Positions 6,488 through 14,280 of a DNA stretch of 20,224 nucleotides are shown piece by piece; position 1 is the first letter of the stretch; each line of letters opens with the position of its first letter. The notes under the pieces are model-generated. The model was not told the DNA's origin and searched no databases. It was given only the letters and a program-made list of their open reading frames with translations. The DNA comes from DASUBV01 sp035763085 (GTDB lineage: Bacteria > Actinomycetota > Actinomycetes > Streptosporangiales > Streptosporangiaceae): contig DASUBV010000317.1 of NCBI GenBank assembly GCA_035763085.1, positions 1 through 20,224 of the forward strand, given 5' to 3'. Both the position numbers and the translations under genes were made by a program.

Positions 6488-9061
6488 GTGCCGGACATTG
6501 AGGAACAGCCAGGCTCACCTGCCGCACCAGGCGGCCATGCGGCCAGCGGGCACCGGTCGCTGGGCCCGGTGCGGCATGCCCTCGGCACCGCGCTGCTCGA
6601 CGCCGGGCTGCCCCAGCTGGTGGTGTCTCAGGCGGTCGCGGCGGCCGGGGCTGACGGCGGCGTGCTGTGCGGGGTTTTCGGCGACCGGATCATGGAGCTC
6701 GCCCGGGAGCGGCAGTCGACGGGCCGCTGCCCGCTGACCGGCCGGCTCACGATCGGGGACTTGTCGCTGCCGGTGACCCGGTCGGCGACTACCGGCCGCC
6801 CGGAGTGGCTGGCCTCCCGCGCTGAGCTGGCCAGCCGGTTCCCGCGGCTGGCCGAGCGCGCTGACCCCGGCGAGCTGGCCTGCGCCGTGCTCCCGCTGCG
6901 CGCCGACGGCGAGTCCGTCGGGATCCTCGGCGTGAAATTCGCCGGCCGGCACGACTTCTCCGGCGCCGAGCAGGATTTCCTGCTCGAGCTGGCCAGCATC
7001 TGCGCGCGCCACCTGCGCCGGTGGACCCAGCCCGCGCCGAGCGGGCGGCTGGCGCCGTCGGCTGCCCAGCTGGGCCAGCTGGTGCAGGCCCTGTCGCAGG
7101 CGGACAGCGCTGACGAGGTCGCCAGCGTCATCGCGGAGAAAGGCGCCACTGCCGGCGCTGAGTTCGCCAACATCGCCGTCGCCGACCCGGCGGCGGATGC
7201 GCCGGCCCGGCTGTACCACGGGTCCAGCATGAGCAAGGACATCGCTGACCGGTACACGTTCATCCCGGCGGACGAGTCCTCCCCGCTGGGCGCCGTCCTG
7301 AAGTCGGGGGGCGAGGTCTGGCAGCCCTCGCTGACCGAGATCGCGGTCAGTTACCCGGACCTGCTCGAGGACACCATCCAGGTCAGGGCCGCGGCCACGG
7401 CCGCGCTGGCGCTGACGGACCGCCAGCAGCGGGTGATCGGCGCGATGGGCCTGGCCTGGGCACAGGCCCAGGCGTTCACCGAGGGGCAGAAGAGCGAGAT
7501 CCGGGTTGTCGCCCAGCTGGCGGCCGACGCCCTGAGCCGGGCGCAGCAGCTGGAGGCCGAGCGCGCGGCCCGGCAGCGGACCGAGCGGCTGCAGCGGATG
7601 ATGACCGCGCTGGTGGCCTCGGCATCGCTGGACGAGGTGAAGGCATCGGTCTTCCAGCACGGCCTGCTCCCGTTCGGAGCGTCGGCGGCCCGGCTGGTCC
7701 TGGCTGATCAGCGCCAGCCGGGCCGCCTGATGACCGTGAACGCCGTCGGGCTGCCCGAGCCCGCCCTGAGCGAGTGGCGGGAGTTTCCGCTGTCCGCACA
7801 TTCGCCGTCCCGGAAGGCGCTGGCCACGGGGACGATCGTGTACGTGCCCAGCCGCGCCGACCTGCAGCGGGAGTTCCCGGTAGCGCAGCTGTCCTTCGCC
7901 GGGCCCGCCCAGCGAGCCTGGGCCGCCGTGCCGCTGAGCAGCGGCGGGCGCACCCTGGGCGTGTTCACGCTGATCTTCGCCCGGCCGCACCCGCTGGACG
8001 AAGGCCGCGACCAGCTCGCCCTGACCGCGCTCGGGTCGGCCATCGCCGATGCGCTCAGCCGGGCCGCCCAGCACGACAGCGACCGGGACCTCGTTGCGTC
8101 GATGCAGCGCAGCCTGCTGGCCAGCTCGCTGCCCGAGCAGCCGGGGCTGCGCCTGGGCGCCCAGTACCTGCCGGCTGAGGCGCGTTACGGCGTCGGCGGG
8201 GACTGGTATGACGCCATCCCGCTGCCCGATGGCCGGCTGATGCTGATTGTGGGCGACGTCGCCGGGCACGGCCTGGACGCCGCGATCTCCATGGGGCAGG
8301 TGCGCAGCGCCGCCCGGGCTCTCGCCCTGGCCCACCAGCCAGCCAGCCTGCTGGCATCACTCGATCAGTTCATCTGCAGCACGATCCGGGAGCCGCTGGC
8401 CACCGCCGCGGCAGTGATCATTGATCCGGCCAGCCGGACACTGCGGTACTGCCTGGCCGGCCATCCGCCGCCGCTGCTGCGCGAGCCGGACGGCTCAGTC
8501 ACCACGCTGGGCGAGGCGAGCGGGGTACTGCTGGGCCTGGACACCCGCGACCGCCCCGAGCAGGTCATCCGGTTCACTCCCGGCAGCAGCCTGGTGCTAT
8601 TCACCGACGGCCTCATCGAGCGCCGCGACGAGGGCGTGGACGCCGGGATCGCCTGGCTTGCCGCTGAGCTCAGGAACGATCTCCCGCCGGACCCGGCGCA
8701 CCTGTGCGAGTCCCTGGTCCGCCAGTCAGTAGCCCGCAACGGGCGCGACGACGACACCGCCGTCTTGTGCGCTTACCTCGCCTTATGCCCGGCCCCGGCC
8801 CGGCGGCCAGCCGCGCCGCCATGCGCTACCACCGGCTGGGCCGGAACCAGCTCCACCAGCTTGGCGGCTGCTCGCCCGCCGCGGGCGTGCGCACGTAGAC
8901 GTCACCCAGCAGGCCGTGCGCCCGGACCCGGATCAGCGGGGTGCCGGGGCGCCGGGGAACGGCCGCGAGCCGCAGCTCCCGGTCGCCCAGCAGGTCAAAT
9001 CCCTCGAGCTCGACTTCAACGCCCTCGGGCACGTCGATGCACAGGTTGCCGAACAAGGTGA
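6488..9061 (+). CDS. Multi-GAF SpoIIE/PP2C-type serine/threonine phosphatase
   Basis: A signalling phosphatase of the RsbU/SpoIIE type, expected to dephosphorylate anti-anti-sigma factors or similar proteins in the cytosol. Three GAF-like sensor segments fill residues about 28-178, 195-350 and 368-525. A coiled-coil-like stretch (AQQLEAERAARQRTERLQR) follows the second. The PP2C domain spans about 535-764: GVGGDWYDAIPLPDG (metal-binding Asp region), IVGDVAGHG, LAGHPPPLL, LVLFTDGLIERRD and GRDDDTAVL. No kinase domain or membrane segment is seen. Start is GTG at 6488 with GGGGGA 5 bases upstream. Domain homology ends near base 8779; the remaining 93 residues are Arg/Pro/Ala-rich and encoded antisense to the convergent DUF1707 gene for 236 bases. 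A TTA (Leu) codon lies right at that boundary. The core call is firm; the tail is doubtful. Confidence 0.9.
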   Translation: MPDIEEQPGSPAAPGGHAASGHRSLGPVRHALGTALLDAGLPQLVVSQAVAAAGADGGVLCGVFGDRIMELARERQSTGRCPLTGRLTIGDLSLPVTRSATTGRPEWLASRAELASRFPRLAERADPGELACAVLPLRADGESVGILGVKFAGRHDFSGAEQDFLLELASICARHLRRWTQPAPSGRLAPSAAQLGQLVQALSQADSADEVASVIAEKGATAGAEFANIAVADPAADAPARLYHGSSMSKDIADRYTFIPADESSPLGAVLKSGGEVWQPSLTEIAVSYPDLLEDTIQVRAAATAALALTDRQQRVIGAMGLAWAQAQAFTEGQKSEIRVVAQLAADALSRAQQLEAERAARQRTERLQRMMTALVASASLDEVKASVFQHGLLPFGASAARLVLADQRQPGRLMTVNAVGLPEPALSEWREFPLSAHSPSRKALATGTIVYVPSRADLQREFPVAQLSFAGPAQRAWAAVPLSSGGRTLGVFTLIFARPHPLDEGRDQLALTALGSAIADALSRAAQHDSDRDLVASMQRSLLASSLPEQPGLRLGAQYLPAEARYGVGGDWYDAIPLPDGRLMLIVGDVAGHGLDAAISMGQVRSAARALALAHQPASLLASLDQFICSTIREPLATAAAVIIDPASRTLRYCLAGHPPPLLREPDGSVTTLGEASGVLLGLDTRDRPEQVIRFTPGSSLVLFTDGLIERRDEGVDAGIAWLAAELRNDLPPDPAHLCESLVRQSVARNGRDDDTAVLCAYLALCPAPARRPAAPPCATTGWAGTSSTSLAAARPPRACARRRHPAGRAPGPGSAGCRGAGERPRAAAPGRPAGQIPRARLQRPRARRCTGCRTR

Positions 9062-9434
9062 CCGCGGAGATCTCCACTACCTCGTCCGCTACGACGACTT
9101 CGCGCAGGTCGAGGTAGAGATCGCCGAACAGCGCGCGGGCGCGCAGCGCGCCGGCCAGCCGCCAGCGGCCGACCTGCCGGCGGTTGCCGAAGAGCGTGAC
9201 GAGGGATGAGACCGGCCGCGCGGTGCCCGCCAGCGGGGCCACCGCCAGTCCCGCCGTGGCCGTCTCCAGCTGAGCCGGGCTTTCCGCCGCCAGCGCCAGG
9301 CCGACCCGCTCGCTGAACTGATCCAGTGGCAGCCGCCCGTCCCCGGCCGCGTGCTGCAGCGTCACGACCGCGGCTTCCCGGTCCCCCTGCGACACCTCAG
9401 CAGGAGGCTGGCCAGGACGCGGCTCCACCTCCAT
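8826..9434 (-). CDS. DUF1707 / LiaF-like C-terminal domain protein
   Basis: An N-terminal DUF1707 (SHOCT-like) module is visible at GDREAAVVTLQHAAGDGRLP...FSERV, about residues 16-60. After it comes a LiaF/YvqF-type cell-wall-active antibiotic response region with repeated LFGN/LFGD/LLGD turns (SLVTLFGNRR, ALFGDLYLDL, AVTLFGNLCIDVPEG, GLLGDVYVRT). It ends in the tryptophan-rich WWSWFRPSRW. No membrane segment is seen. Such proteins are common in actinomycetes and are linked by family to envelope stress; the molecular role is unknown. Start chosen at the ATG at 9434 because the DUF1707 domain begins soon after. An upstream in-frame ATG at 9563 would run the gene through the SoxR-type box of the divergent gene and lacks a ribosome binding site. 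Its 3' end overlaps the convergent phosphatase frame. Confidence 0.8.
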   Translation of the reverse strand: MEVEPRPGQPPAEVSQGDREAAVVTLQHAAGDGRLPLDQFSERVGLALAAESPAQLETATAGLAVAPLAGTARPVSSLVTLFGNRRQVGRWRLAGALRARALFGDLYLDLREVVVADEVVEISAVTLFGNLCIDVPEGVEVELEGFDLLGDRELRLAAVPRRPGTPLIRVRAHGLLGDVYVRTPAAGEQPPSWWSWFRPSRW

Positions 9435-9510
9435 CCAGCCACAGTAACTGAGCGCCGCTGGTTCCCGCCCGGACAGGGCCGGGGCGGCTGCCGCGCTGCC
9501 TGGCCCGCAG

Positions 9511-9541
9511 TTGACCTCAAGCCCGCTTGAGATTGCACGAT
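9511..9541 (+). promoter_or_regulatory. SoxR/MerR-type promoter of the quinone oxidoreductase gene
   Basis: TTGACC (-35, 9511-9516) and CACGAT (-10, 9536-9541) are 19 bases apart, the over-long spacing typical of promoters activated by MerR-family regulators. The spacer holds CCTCAAGCCCGCTTGAGA (9515-9532), a dyad (perfect 7-bp arms CTCAAGC/GCTTGAG) that matches the known SoxR box CCTCAAG-N4-CTTGAGG at 13 of the 14 defined bases. The predicted start point is about 40 bases before the ATG at 9587. Another MerR-family activator with a similar site is possible. Confidence 0.8.
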
Positions 9542-9586
9542 CGGTACCGCACGAGGTCAGCATCAGATTAGAGGGAGTGATGGATC

Positions 9587-10594
9587 ATGCGCGCGGCTGT
9601 GGTGACCCGCTTCGGCGGCCCCGACGTGCTCAAGCTCGCCGAGCGTCCCGACCCGGTGCCTGGTGACGGCCAGGTCGTGATCGCGGTTGAGTTCGCGGAC
9701 ACGCTGTTCCTGGAAACCGGGGTGCGGTCCGGGGCCGGGCAGGACTACTGGCCGATGCGGCCGCCCTACATTCCGGGCAACGGCGTCGCCGGGCGGATCA
9801 TCCAGGCCGGCGACGGCGCCGATAGCGCCCTGCTGGGCCGGCGGGTCGTCGCGCACACCGGCGGCGAGGGCGGCTACGCCGACCGGGCCGTGGTCGCGGC
9901 CAGCGAGGTATCGGCTATCCCGGACGGGCTAGGCCTGGACGCTGCCGCCGCGCTCCTGCACGATGGCGCGACCGCCCTGGCGCTGTTCGGCGCCACCAAG
10001 ATCAGCGCCGGCGACACGGTGCTCATCGTCGGGGCAAGCGGCGGTCTGGGCGTGCTGTCCCTGCAGCTCGGCCGGGCTCGCGCCGCCGCGGTCATCGCGG
10101 TCGCCCGCGGAGCCAAGCTGGACCAGGTGCGCGAACTGCGGCCCGACGCGGTCATCGACTCGGGGCGCCCGGACTGGCTCGACCAGGCCCGGGCCGCGCT
10201 GCCCGAGGCCGGGGCCGATGTCGTGCTCGACAACATCGGCGGGGCCCTGGGTGAGGCAAGCTTCGCGCTGACTGCCGACGGCGGGCGGTTCTCCGGCCAC
10301 GGAACTCCGGCCGGGCGCTTCGCTCAGATCGGCCGGGAAGCCGCTCGGAGCCGCGGCATCACCGTGACCGGCATCGAGGCCGTCCAGCTCTCCGGAGAGC
10401 AGCTGAAGCGCTATACCGAGCAAGCCCTCACCGAGGCAGCTGCTGGCCACCTCGCCCCCGTCATCGGCCAGGTCTTCAGCCTCGAGCAGGCCGCCGCTGC
10501 TCACGCGGCGATCGAGAGCCGTTCCGTTTTCGGTAAGACCCTGCTCACGACAGCCAGGTTCACCCAGGATGCCGCAGCCAGTAGGAAGGGATAG
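9587..10594 (+). CDS. Zinc-independent NADPH:quinone oxidoreductase (MDR family)
   Basis: A 335-residue cytosolic medium-chain dehydrogenase/reductase of the quinone-oxidoreductase branch. The N-terminal GroES-like domain (MRAAVVTRFGGPDVLKL...PGNGVAGRI) is followed by a Rossmann domain with the nucleotide-binding turn GASGGLG at residues 149-155. The Cys/His ligands of zinc alcohol dehydrogenases are absent, as expected for this branch. It probably reduces quinones or enones using NADPH. Start ATG has GAGGGAG 9 bases upstream. It sits alone on the plus strand with a SoxR-type operator in its promoter, so induction by redox-cycling compounds is likely. Exact substrate unknown. Confidence 0.92.
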   Translation: MRAAVVTRFGGPDVLKLAERPDPVPGDGQVVIAVEFADTLFLETGVRSGAGQDYWPMRPPYIPGNGVAGRIIQAGDGADSALLGRRVVAHTGGEGGYADRAVVAASEVSAIPDGLGLDAAAALLHDGATALALFGATKISAGDTVLIVGASGGLGVLSLQLGRARAAAVIAVARGAKLDQVRELRPDAVIDSGRPDWLDQARAALPEAGADVVLDNIGGALGEASFALTADGGRFSGHGTPAGRFAQIGREAARSRGITVTGIEAVQLSGEQLKRYTEQALTEAAAGHLAPVIGQVFSLEQAAAAHAAIESRSVFGKTLLTTARFTQDAAASRKG

Positions 10595-10870
10595 CGACCG
10601 GAAGCGCCAAGTTGTCTTGGGACGTGAGAGCCTCGCTATCGAGCCTCGAATACGCGGCGCAGGACGAGGAGTAGGGCGAGCCACAGGCGAGATGTCGTAC
10701 CGGTCATTCGCTTTCCGCATGATGACCTCGCTGCCCTCCACTCCGGCTGCAGGTCATGATCTATCGCCTCGACACCCACGCTGGCCCGAGGAGATCGCCG
10801 CAGATGGCACGCTCTGTCTCCGCGCCGGAGAAACGCGGCACCCATGGTATGCGGAGAAGAGTCCGGCAGG

Positions 10871-12268
10871 TCAGCTTGCCGAGACGCCCGCCGGTGACTG
10901 CTGTCGCTGGGCGGCCGGGCGCATCAGCAGGTAGTACAAGGCGACCGCGACCACCAGGCCGAGGATCCAGGAAATGTCGGCGCCGCCGAGATGGCTGACC
11001 ATCGGCCCGACGTAGAACGTCGTATTCATGAACGGGACCTCCACCAGCACCGCCACCACGTAGGCGGTGATGGCCCGCAGGTTGAAGCGGCCGTAGATGC
11101 CGTCCGGCCGGAAAATCGAGCCGATGTCGTATTGCTCCTTGCGGACCACGTAGAAGTCGGTCAGGTTGATCGCCGTCCACGGGATCAGGAAGTAGGCCAG
11201 GAACAAGATGAAGTCCTGGAAATTGGTCAGGAAGTTCGACGTCGCGGCGATCGCGAGCACGGTGCCCGCGACCGCGGAGACAATCACGAACGCGGCCCGC
11301 ACGGACTGCCGGACCTGCAGCGGGCGCAGCGCGGTGACCGTGGTTGTCACGCACATGAACATGCCGTAGAGGTTCAGCACGTTGACCGCGATGATGCCGA
11401 GCACGATGATCAGCGAGATCAGCCAGTGGGTGCCGGAGTTGCCCAGGCCGGCGACGAACGCGGTGGAGCCCGAGTCGAAGGCGCCGGCCGCGATGGCAAC
11501 CGCGATCGAGCCGAACGCCATCATCCAGATCGTGCCGATGACCGACCCGGCGTAGGTCCACCAGAACGCGGCCGGCACCGGGGTGTCCTCGGGCAGGTAG
11601 CGCGAGTAGTCCGCGACGTAGGGCGCGTAGGTGATCTGCCAGGTAGCGGCGATCGCGATGACCAGGATGAAGGTGCCCGCCGCGACGTGCCCGGAGTGCC
11701 AGACCGCTCCGGCGTCGTGGCGGGTCAGCAGCCGGATCGTCAGGTACACGAAGCCGAGCCCGCTGATCAGGCTGATCCAGCGCTCGTAGTGGTGGATCAG
11801 CCGGTACCCGTACACGGCCAGCGCGGTGCACAGCGCGGCGACGATGATGGTCGCCGGCGTGGTGCCGATCCCCCACCAGTCGGCCAGCGCGGATCCGCCG
11901 AGCACGGCGCTGGCCGCGAAGAAGCCGACATACATGAGCACGACCAGCACCAGCGGCAGGATCGCTCCGTAGTAGCCGAACTGAGCCCGGCTCTGGATCA
12001 TCTGCGGGATGCCCAGCCTGGGGCCCTGCGCCGAGTGCAGCGCCATGAACACCGCGCCGATCAGGTTCCCGATGACCAGCGCCACGATCGCCCACGGCAG
12101 CGGCAGGCCCAGGATGACCCCGAGCGCCCCCGTGACCACGGTCGTGATCTGCATGTTGGCGGCGAACCAGACCGTGAACAGGCTGCGCACGCTGCCGAAT
12201 CGCTCTGCCGCCGGGATGTAGTCGATGGACCGCCGTTCGATGCTGACCTGATGAGCCGCCTTCGCCAT
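10871..12268 (-). CDS. NCS1-family nucleobase permease (cytosine/purine type)
   Basis: A 465-residue, about 12-TM transporter of the nucleobase:cation symporter-1 family. Diagnostic stretches are NMQITTVVTGALG in TM1, GPRLGIPQMIQSRAQFGYYG before TM3, APYVADYSRYLP in the middle, and LTDFYVVRKEQYD near the end. It probably imports a pyrimidine, purine, hydantoin or hydroxymethylpyrimidine with H+ or Na+; the sequence alone does not choose among these. The ATG is preceded by AAGAAGG at very short spacing. It follows the aldo/keto reductase gene by 114-odd bases on the same strand and could be co-transcribed with it. No nucleobase catabolic gene is adjacent. Confidence 0.9.
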   Translation of the reverse strand: MAKAAHQVSIERRSIDYIPAAERFGSVRSLFTVWFAANMQITTVVTGALGVILGLPLPWAIVALVIGNLIGAVFMALHSAQGPRLGIPQMIQSRAQFGYYGAILPLVLVVLMYVGFFAASAVLGGSALADWWGIGTTPATIIVAALCTALAVYGYRLIHHYERWISLISGLGFVYLTIRLLTRHDAGAVWHSGHVAAGTFILVIAIAATWQITYAPYVADYSRYLPEDTPVPAAFWWTYAGSVIGTIWMMAFGSIAVAIAAGAFDSGSTAFVAGLGNSGTHWLISLIIVLGIIAVNVLNLYGMFMCVTTTVTALRPLQVRQSVRAAFVIVSAVAGTVLAIAATSNFLTNFQDFILFLAYFLIPWTAINLTDFYVVRKEQYDIGSIFRPDGIYGRFNLRAITAYVVAVLVEVPFMNTTFYVGPMVSHLGGADISWILGLVVAVALYYLLMRPAAQRQQSPAGVSAS

Positions 12269-12382
12269 GCCCTTCTTGTACCCAGCTGAGAGATATGACC
12301 CTCCTGAGCCAGGCGCGGGCGGGCCGGGATGAGCAAGAACGAGGCTCCGCTGCCTGTCACTGGCGCGCCGGGCCGATCTCGC

Positions 12383-13228
12383 TCAGAGCACCTCCAGCGG
12401 CTGCGCCTGCCGCGGCGGCGGAAACTCCGCGCTGAGGGCGGCCAGGTCGTCGTTGTCCAGGTCGATATCCAGCGCACCTCGGTTCTCCCGGGTGTGGTCG
12501 GGCCGGGATGACCGCGGGATCGCGCACACGTCGTCGTCCAGCAGCACCCAGGCCAGCGCGATCTGGGCCGGTGAGGCGTCGTGCCGGGCGGCAATGTCGC
12601 TCAGCACCGGGTTGTCGAGGATCCGGCGCTGCTCCACCGGCGAGTACGCCATGACGGGAATGGCCAGATCACGGCAGGCGGGAAACAGGCTGTACTCCGG
12701 GCCGCGCCTGCTCAGGTTGTAGAGCACCTGATCGGTGGCGACCTCGCGGCCGCGGCCGGCCGATGTCAGTTCCGCAAGGTCAGGGCTGTCGAAGTTGCTG
12801 ACTCCCCAGTTCCTGATCATGCCCACGGCCTGCAGGGCATGGAACGCCTCCACCGTCTCGGCCAGTGGCACGTCCCCGCGCCAGTGCAGCAGGTACAGAT
12901 CGATCCAGTCCGTGCTCAGCCGCCGCAGGCTGGCCTCGCAGGCCAGCACCGTGCCCGTCAGCGTGGCATGGTGCGGCATCACCTTGGTGACCAGGAACAC
13001 CTCGTCACGCCGGCCCGCGATGGCCTCGCCGACCAGCATCTCCCCCTCGCCGTCGGCATAGGACTCAGCGGTGTCGATGAGCGTCATGCCGAGATCCAGG
13101 CCCTGGCGCAGGGCGGCAATCTCCGAGTCCCGGCGCGCGCTGTCCTCGGCGAGGAACCAGGTGCCCTGCCCGAGCACCGGCATCCGGTCCCCGGAGGGCA
13201 GCATGATCATCCGCATCTGGCCGGCCAC
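12383..13228 (-). CDS. Aldo/keto reductase
   Basis: A TIM-barrel NADPH-dependent oxidoreductase of about 281 residues, the usual size. In numbering from the longest frame (GTG at 13255) the catalytic tetrad is complete: D61 and Y66 (LIDTAESYADGEGE), K91 (LVTKV) and H124 (LLHWRG). NWGVSNFD and AIPRSSRPDHTREN supply the conserved strand and cofactor-binding C-terminal segment. The GTG at 13228 is chosen as start because GAGGGGGGAAG stands 4 bases before it; the upstream GTG at 13255 and the ATG at 13216 are alternatives. Substrate unknown. A 7-bp-arm palindrome lies about 63 bases upstream. Confidence 0.9.
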   Translation of the reverse strand: MAGQMRMIMLPSGDRMPVLGQGTWFLAEDSARRDSEIAALRQGLDLGMTLIDTAESYADGEGEMLVGEAIAGRRDEVFLVTKVMPHHATLTGTVLACEASLRRLSTDWIDLYLLHWRGDVPLAETVEAFHALQAVGMIRNWGVSNFDSPDLAELTSAGRGREVATDQVLYNLSRRGPEYSLFPACRDLAIPVMAYSPVEQRRILDNPVLSDIAARHDASPAQIALAWVLLDDDVCAIPRSSRPDHTRENRGALDIDLDNDDLAALSAEFPPPRQAQPLEVL

Positions 13229-13290
13229 GCAACTTCCCCCCTCGTGCCGCCGCACGGGACATCATCCCCGGTATCGGCCCCGTCGCACAT

Positions 13291-13314
13291 CGTCCGGCCG
13301 CGTAATTCCGGACG
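13291..13314. promoter_or_regulatory. Palindrome upstream of the aldo/keto reductase gene
   Basis: CGTCCGG and CCGGACG form perfect 7-bp arms around a 10-base centre containing the only A/T-rich bases nearby (TAATT). It lies about 63 bases before the reductase start and could be an operator; no promoter boxes are obvious. Confidence 0.35.
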
Positions 13315-13371
13315 GGCTCGACGTACCCGGACCCGGATGCCTGCCGCGAGAAGAACCCGGCTGCCAGGCCA

Positions 13372-13413
13372 TCCGGGGCCGGCGCGAAGCGGCTGCTTCG
13401 CGCCGGCCCCGGA
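13372..13413 (-). terminator. 19-bp perfect hairpin terminator
   Basis: Bases 13372-13390 and 13395-13413 are exact reverse complements, giving a 19-bp, very GC-rich stem with a 4-base GGCT loop. It starts about 16 bases past the stop of the beta-propeller remnant on the minus strand. There is no U-run. It is symmetric and could also stop any plus-strand transcript, but no plus-strand gene ends here. Confidence 0.85.
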
Positions 13414-13428
13414 CTCGATCTGGGATTC

Positions 13429-13757
13429 CTAGTGCCGGGAGGCCCCGTGCAGGGCCGCCTTGACCGCCGGGTTCTGCACCGCCGCCTTCCTCGCGTTGCT
13501 GCCCGGCGTCGGGGTCGAGGTCAGGACCATCCCGGTCGGCTCGAAGCCGTCACCGGAGTTGGCCCCATCGCCGCCCAGGTTGAAGCTGCCGGTCACCGAG
13601 TAATCCGAGGTGTCCAGCACCGTCACGTCGGCCGAGATGATCCCGCCGACCCACAGCCGCGACCCGTCCGGGGCCACGCCCAGGGTGGCGGGCCCGCCGG
13701 TCACCCGGACCGTGCGGGTGACCTGGCCGGCCGCCGCGCTGATGACCGAGACCGTGG
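13429..13757 (-). pseudogene. 5'-truncated YVTN beta-propeller remnant
   Basis: About 108 residues resemble the C-terminal end of a YVTN/YncE-like beta-propeller: a partial blade TVSVISAAAGQVTRTVRV, then GVAPDGSRLWVGG, then ADVTVLDTSDYSVTGSF, then a plausible natural C-terminus rich in Thr/Pro/Ala. Upstream of about base 13757 this frame loses propeller character, because that DNA encodes the NTF2-like protein in another frame. A full propeller needs roughly 300 residues or more, so most of the gene is missing. Its own terminator is retained. It probably arose by deletion joining two genes. Confidence 0.7.
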
Positions 13758-14255
13758 CTGCTGCTCGGCGCGCTCCAGGTCCTTCTCGGTGTCCGGCAGT
13801 CGCGGCGCGCGCCGCGCCGGAACCGTGCCGAGCGCCGTGCTGAAGTCCCAGCTGGTCTTCGCCAGTTCCTGCACCGGGTCTTCGGGCTTGCGGACCGGCT
13901 GGTAGCCAGAGCACAGGACGCGCATCCAGGCGATGCGCTGATCCTCGGTGCCGTAATAAGCCTGCTGCTCGACGAGGTAGTCGCCGTCGGCCGTGCGCAC
14001 GCCGAGCCGGTAGGCGACGTGCTGGCAGTCGGCCACGCGGCCGGCGCTGACCGACTCCAGTTCCATGGCCAGCGCTCCGGCGAACCAGCGGCCCAGGATG
14101 ATCTCGTCGATCACCTCGCCGGCGCTGGCGGCCTGCCAGGGCCGGCCGGGCGTCAGGGCGGTGAAGCTGACCGCGTCGGCCAGCAGGCCACGCAGGGCCG
14201 CGGCGTCCTTGGCGGCGACAGCCTGCGCGAAGCGCTCTCCGGCAGTGGTGGTCAT
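13701..14255 (-). CDS. NTF2-like (SnoaL-type) protein with aberrant C-terminal extension
   Basis: Residues 1 to about 122 form a complete NTF2/SnoaL-like alpha+beta cone: FAQAVAAKDAAALRGLLADAVSFTALTPGRPWQ, then VIDEIILGRWFAG, then YLVEQQAYYGT and a closing IAWMRVLCSGYQPV. Relatives normally stop soon after that motif. Here about 60 further charged residues follow, the last part (after LERAEQQ) read out of frame through the propeller remnant. The ATG has GGGA about 9 bases upstream and lies 25 bases after the DsrE gene stop, so the two are probably co-transcribed. Function unknown; the fold serves as a small-molecule-binding or isomerase scaffold. Confidence 0.75.
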   Translation of the reverse strand: MTTTAGERFAQAVAAKDAAALRGLLADAVSFTALTPGRPWQAASAGEVIDEIILGRWFAGALAMELESVSAGRVADCQHVAYRLGVRTADGDYLVEQQAYYGTEDQRIAWMRVLCSGYQPVRKPEDPVQELAKTSWDFSTALGTVPARRAPRLPDTEKDLERAEQQPRSRSSARRPARSPARSG

Positions 14256-14280
14256 GGCAGGAATCCCGTCTGTGTGGTGA

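Noticed and set aside
6515..8335. Long open frame antisense to the phosphatase gene
   Set aside because: Arg/Gly/Pro-rich shadow of a GC-rich coding region; no domain character, whereas the plus strand has clear GAF and PP2C motifs.
9435..9563. Longer DUF1707 protein starting at the ATG at 9563
   Set aside because: It would cross the SoxR-type promoter, has no ribosome binding site, and the added residues have no family counterpart.
10991..12289. 432-codon plus-strand frame opposite the NCS1 permease
   Set aside because: His/Arg/Asp-rich shadow of a membrane protein gene; no recognisable domain.
12284..12306. TPP-riboswitch-like words (CTGAGAG...GACCCT...CTGA) near the NCS1 permease start
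   Set aside because: They lie on the plus strand, antisense to the permease gene, and the remaining conserved TPP elements (GGGGTGC and the GCG-AGGGA end) are missing. The minus strand shows no matching core.
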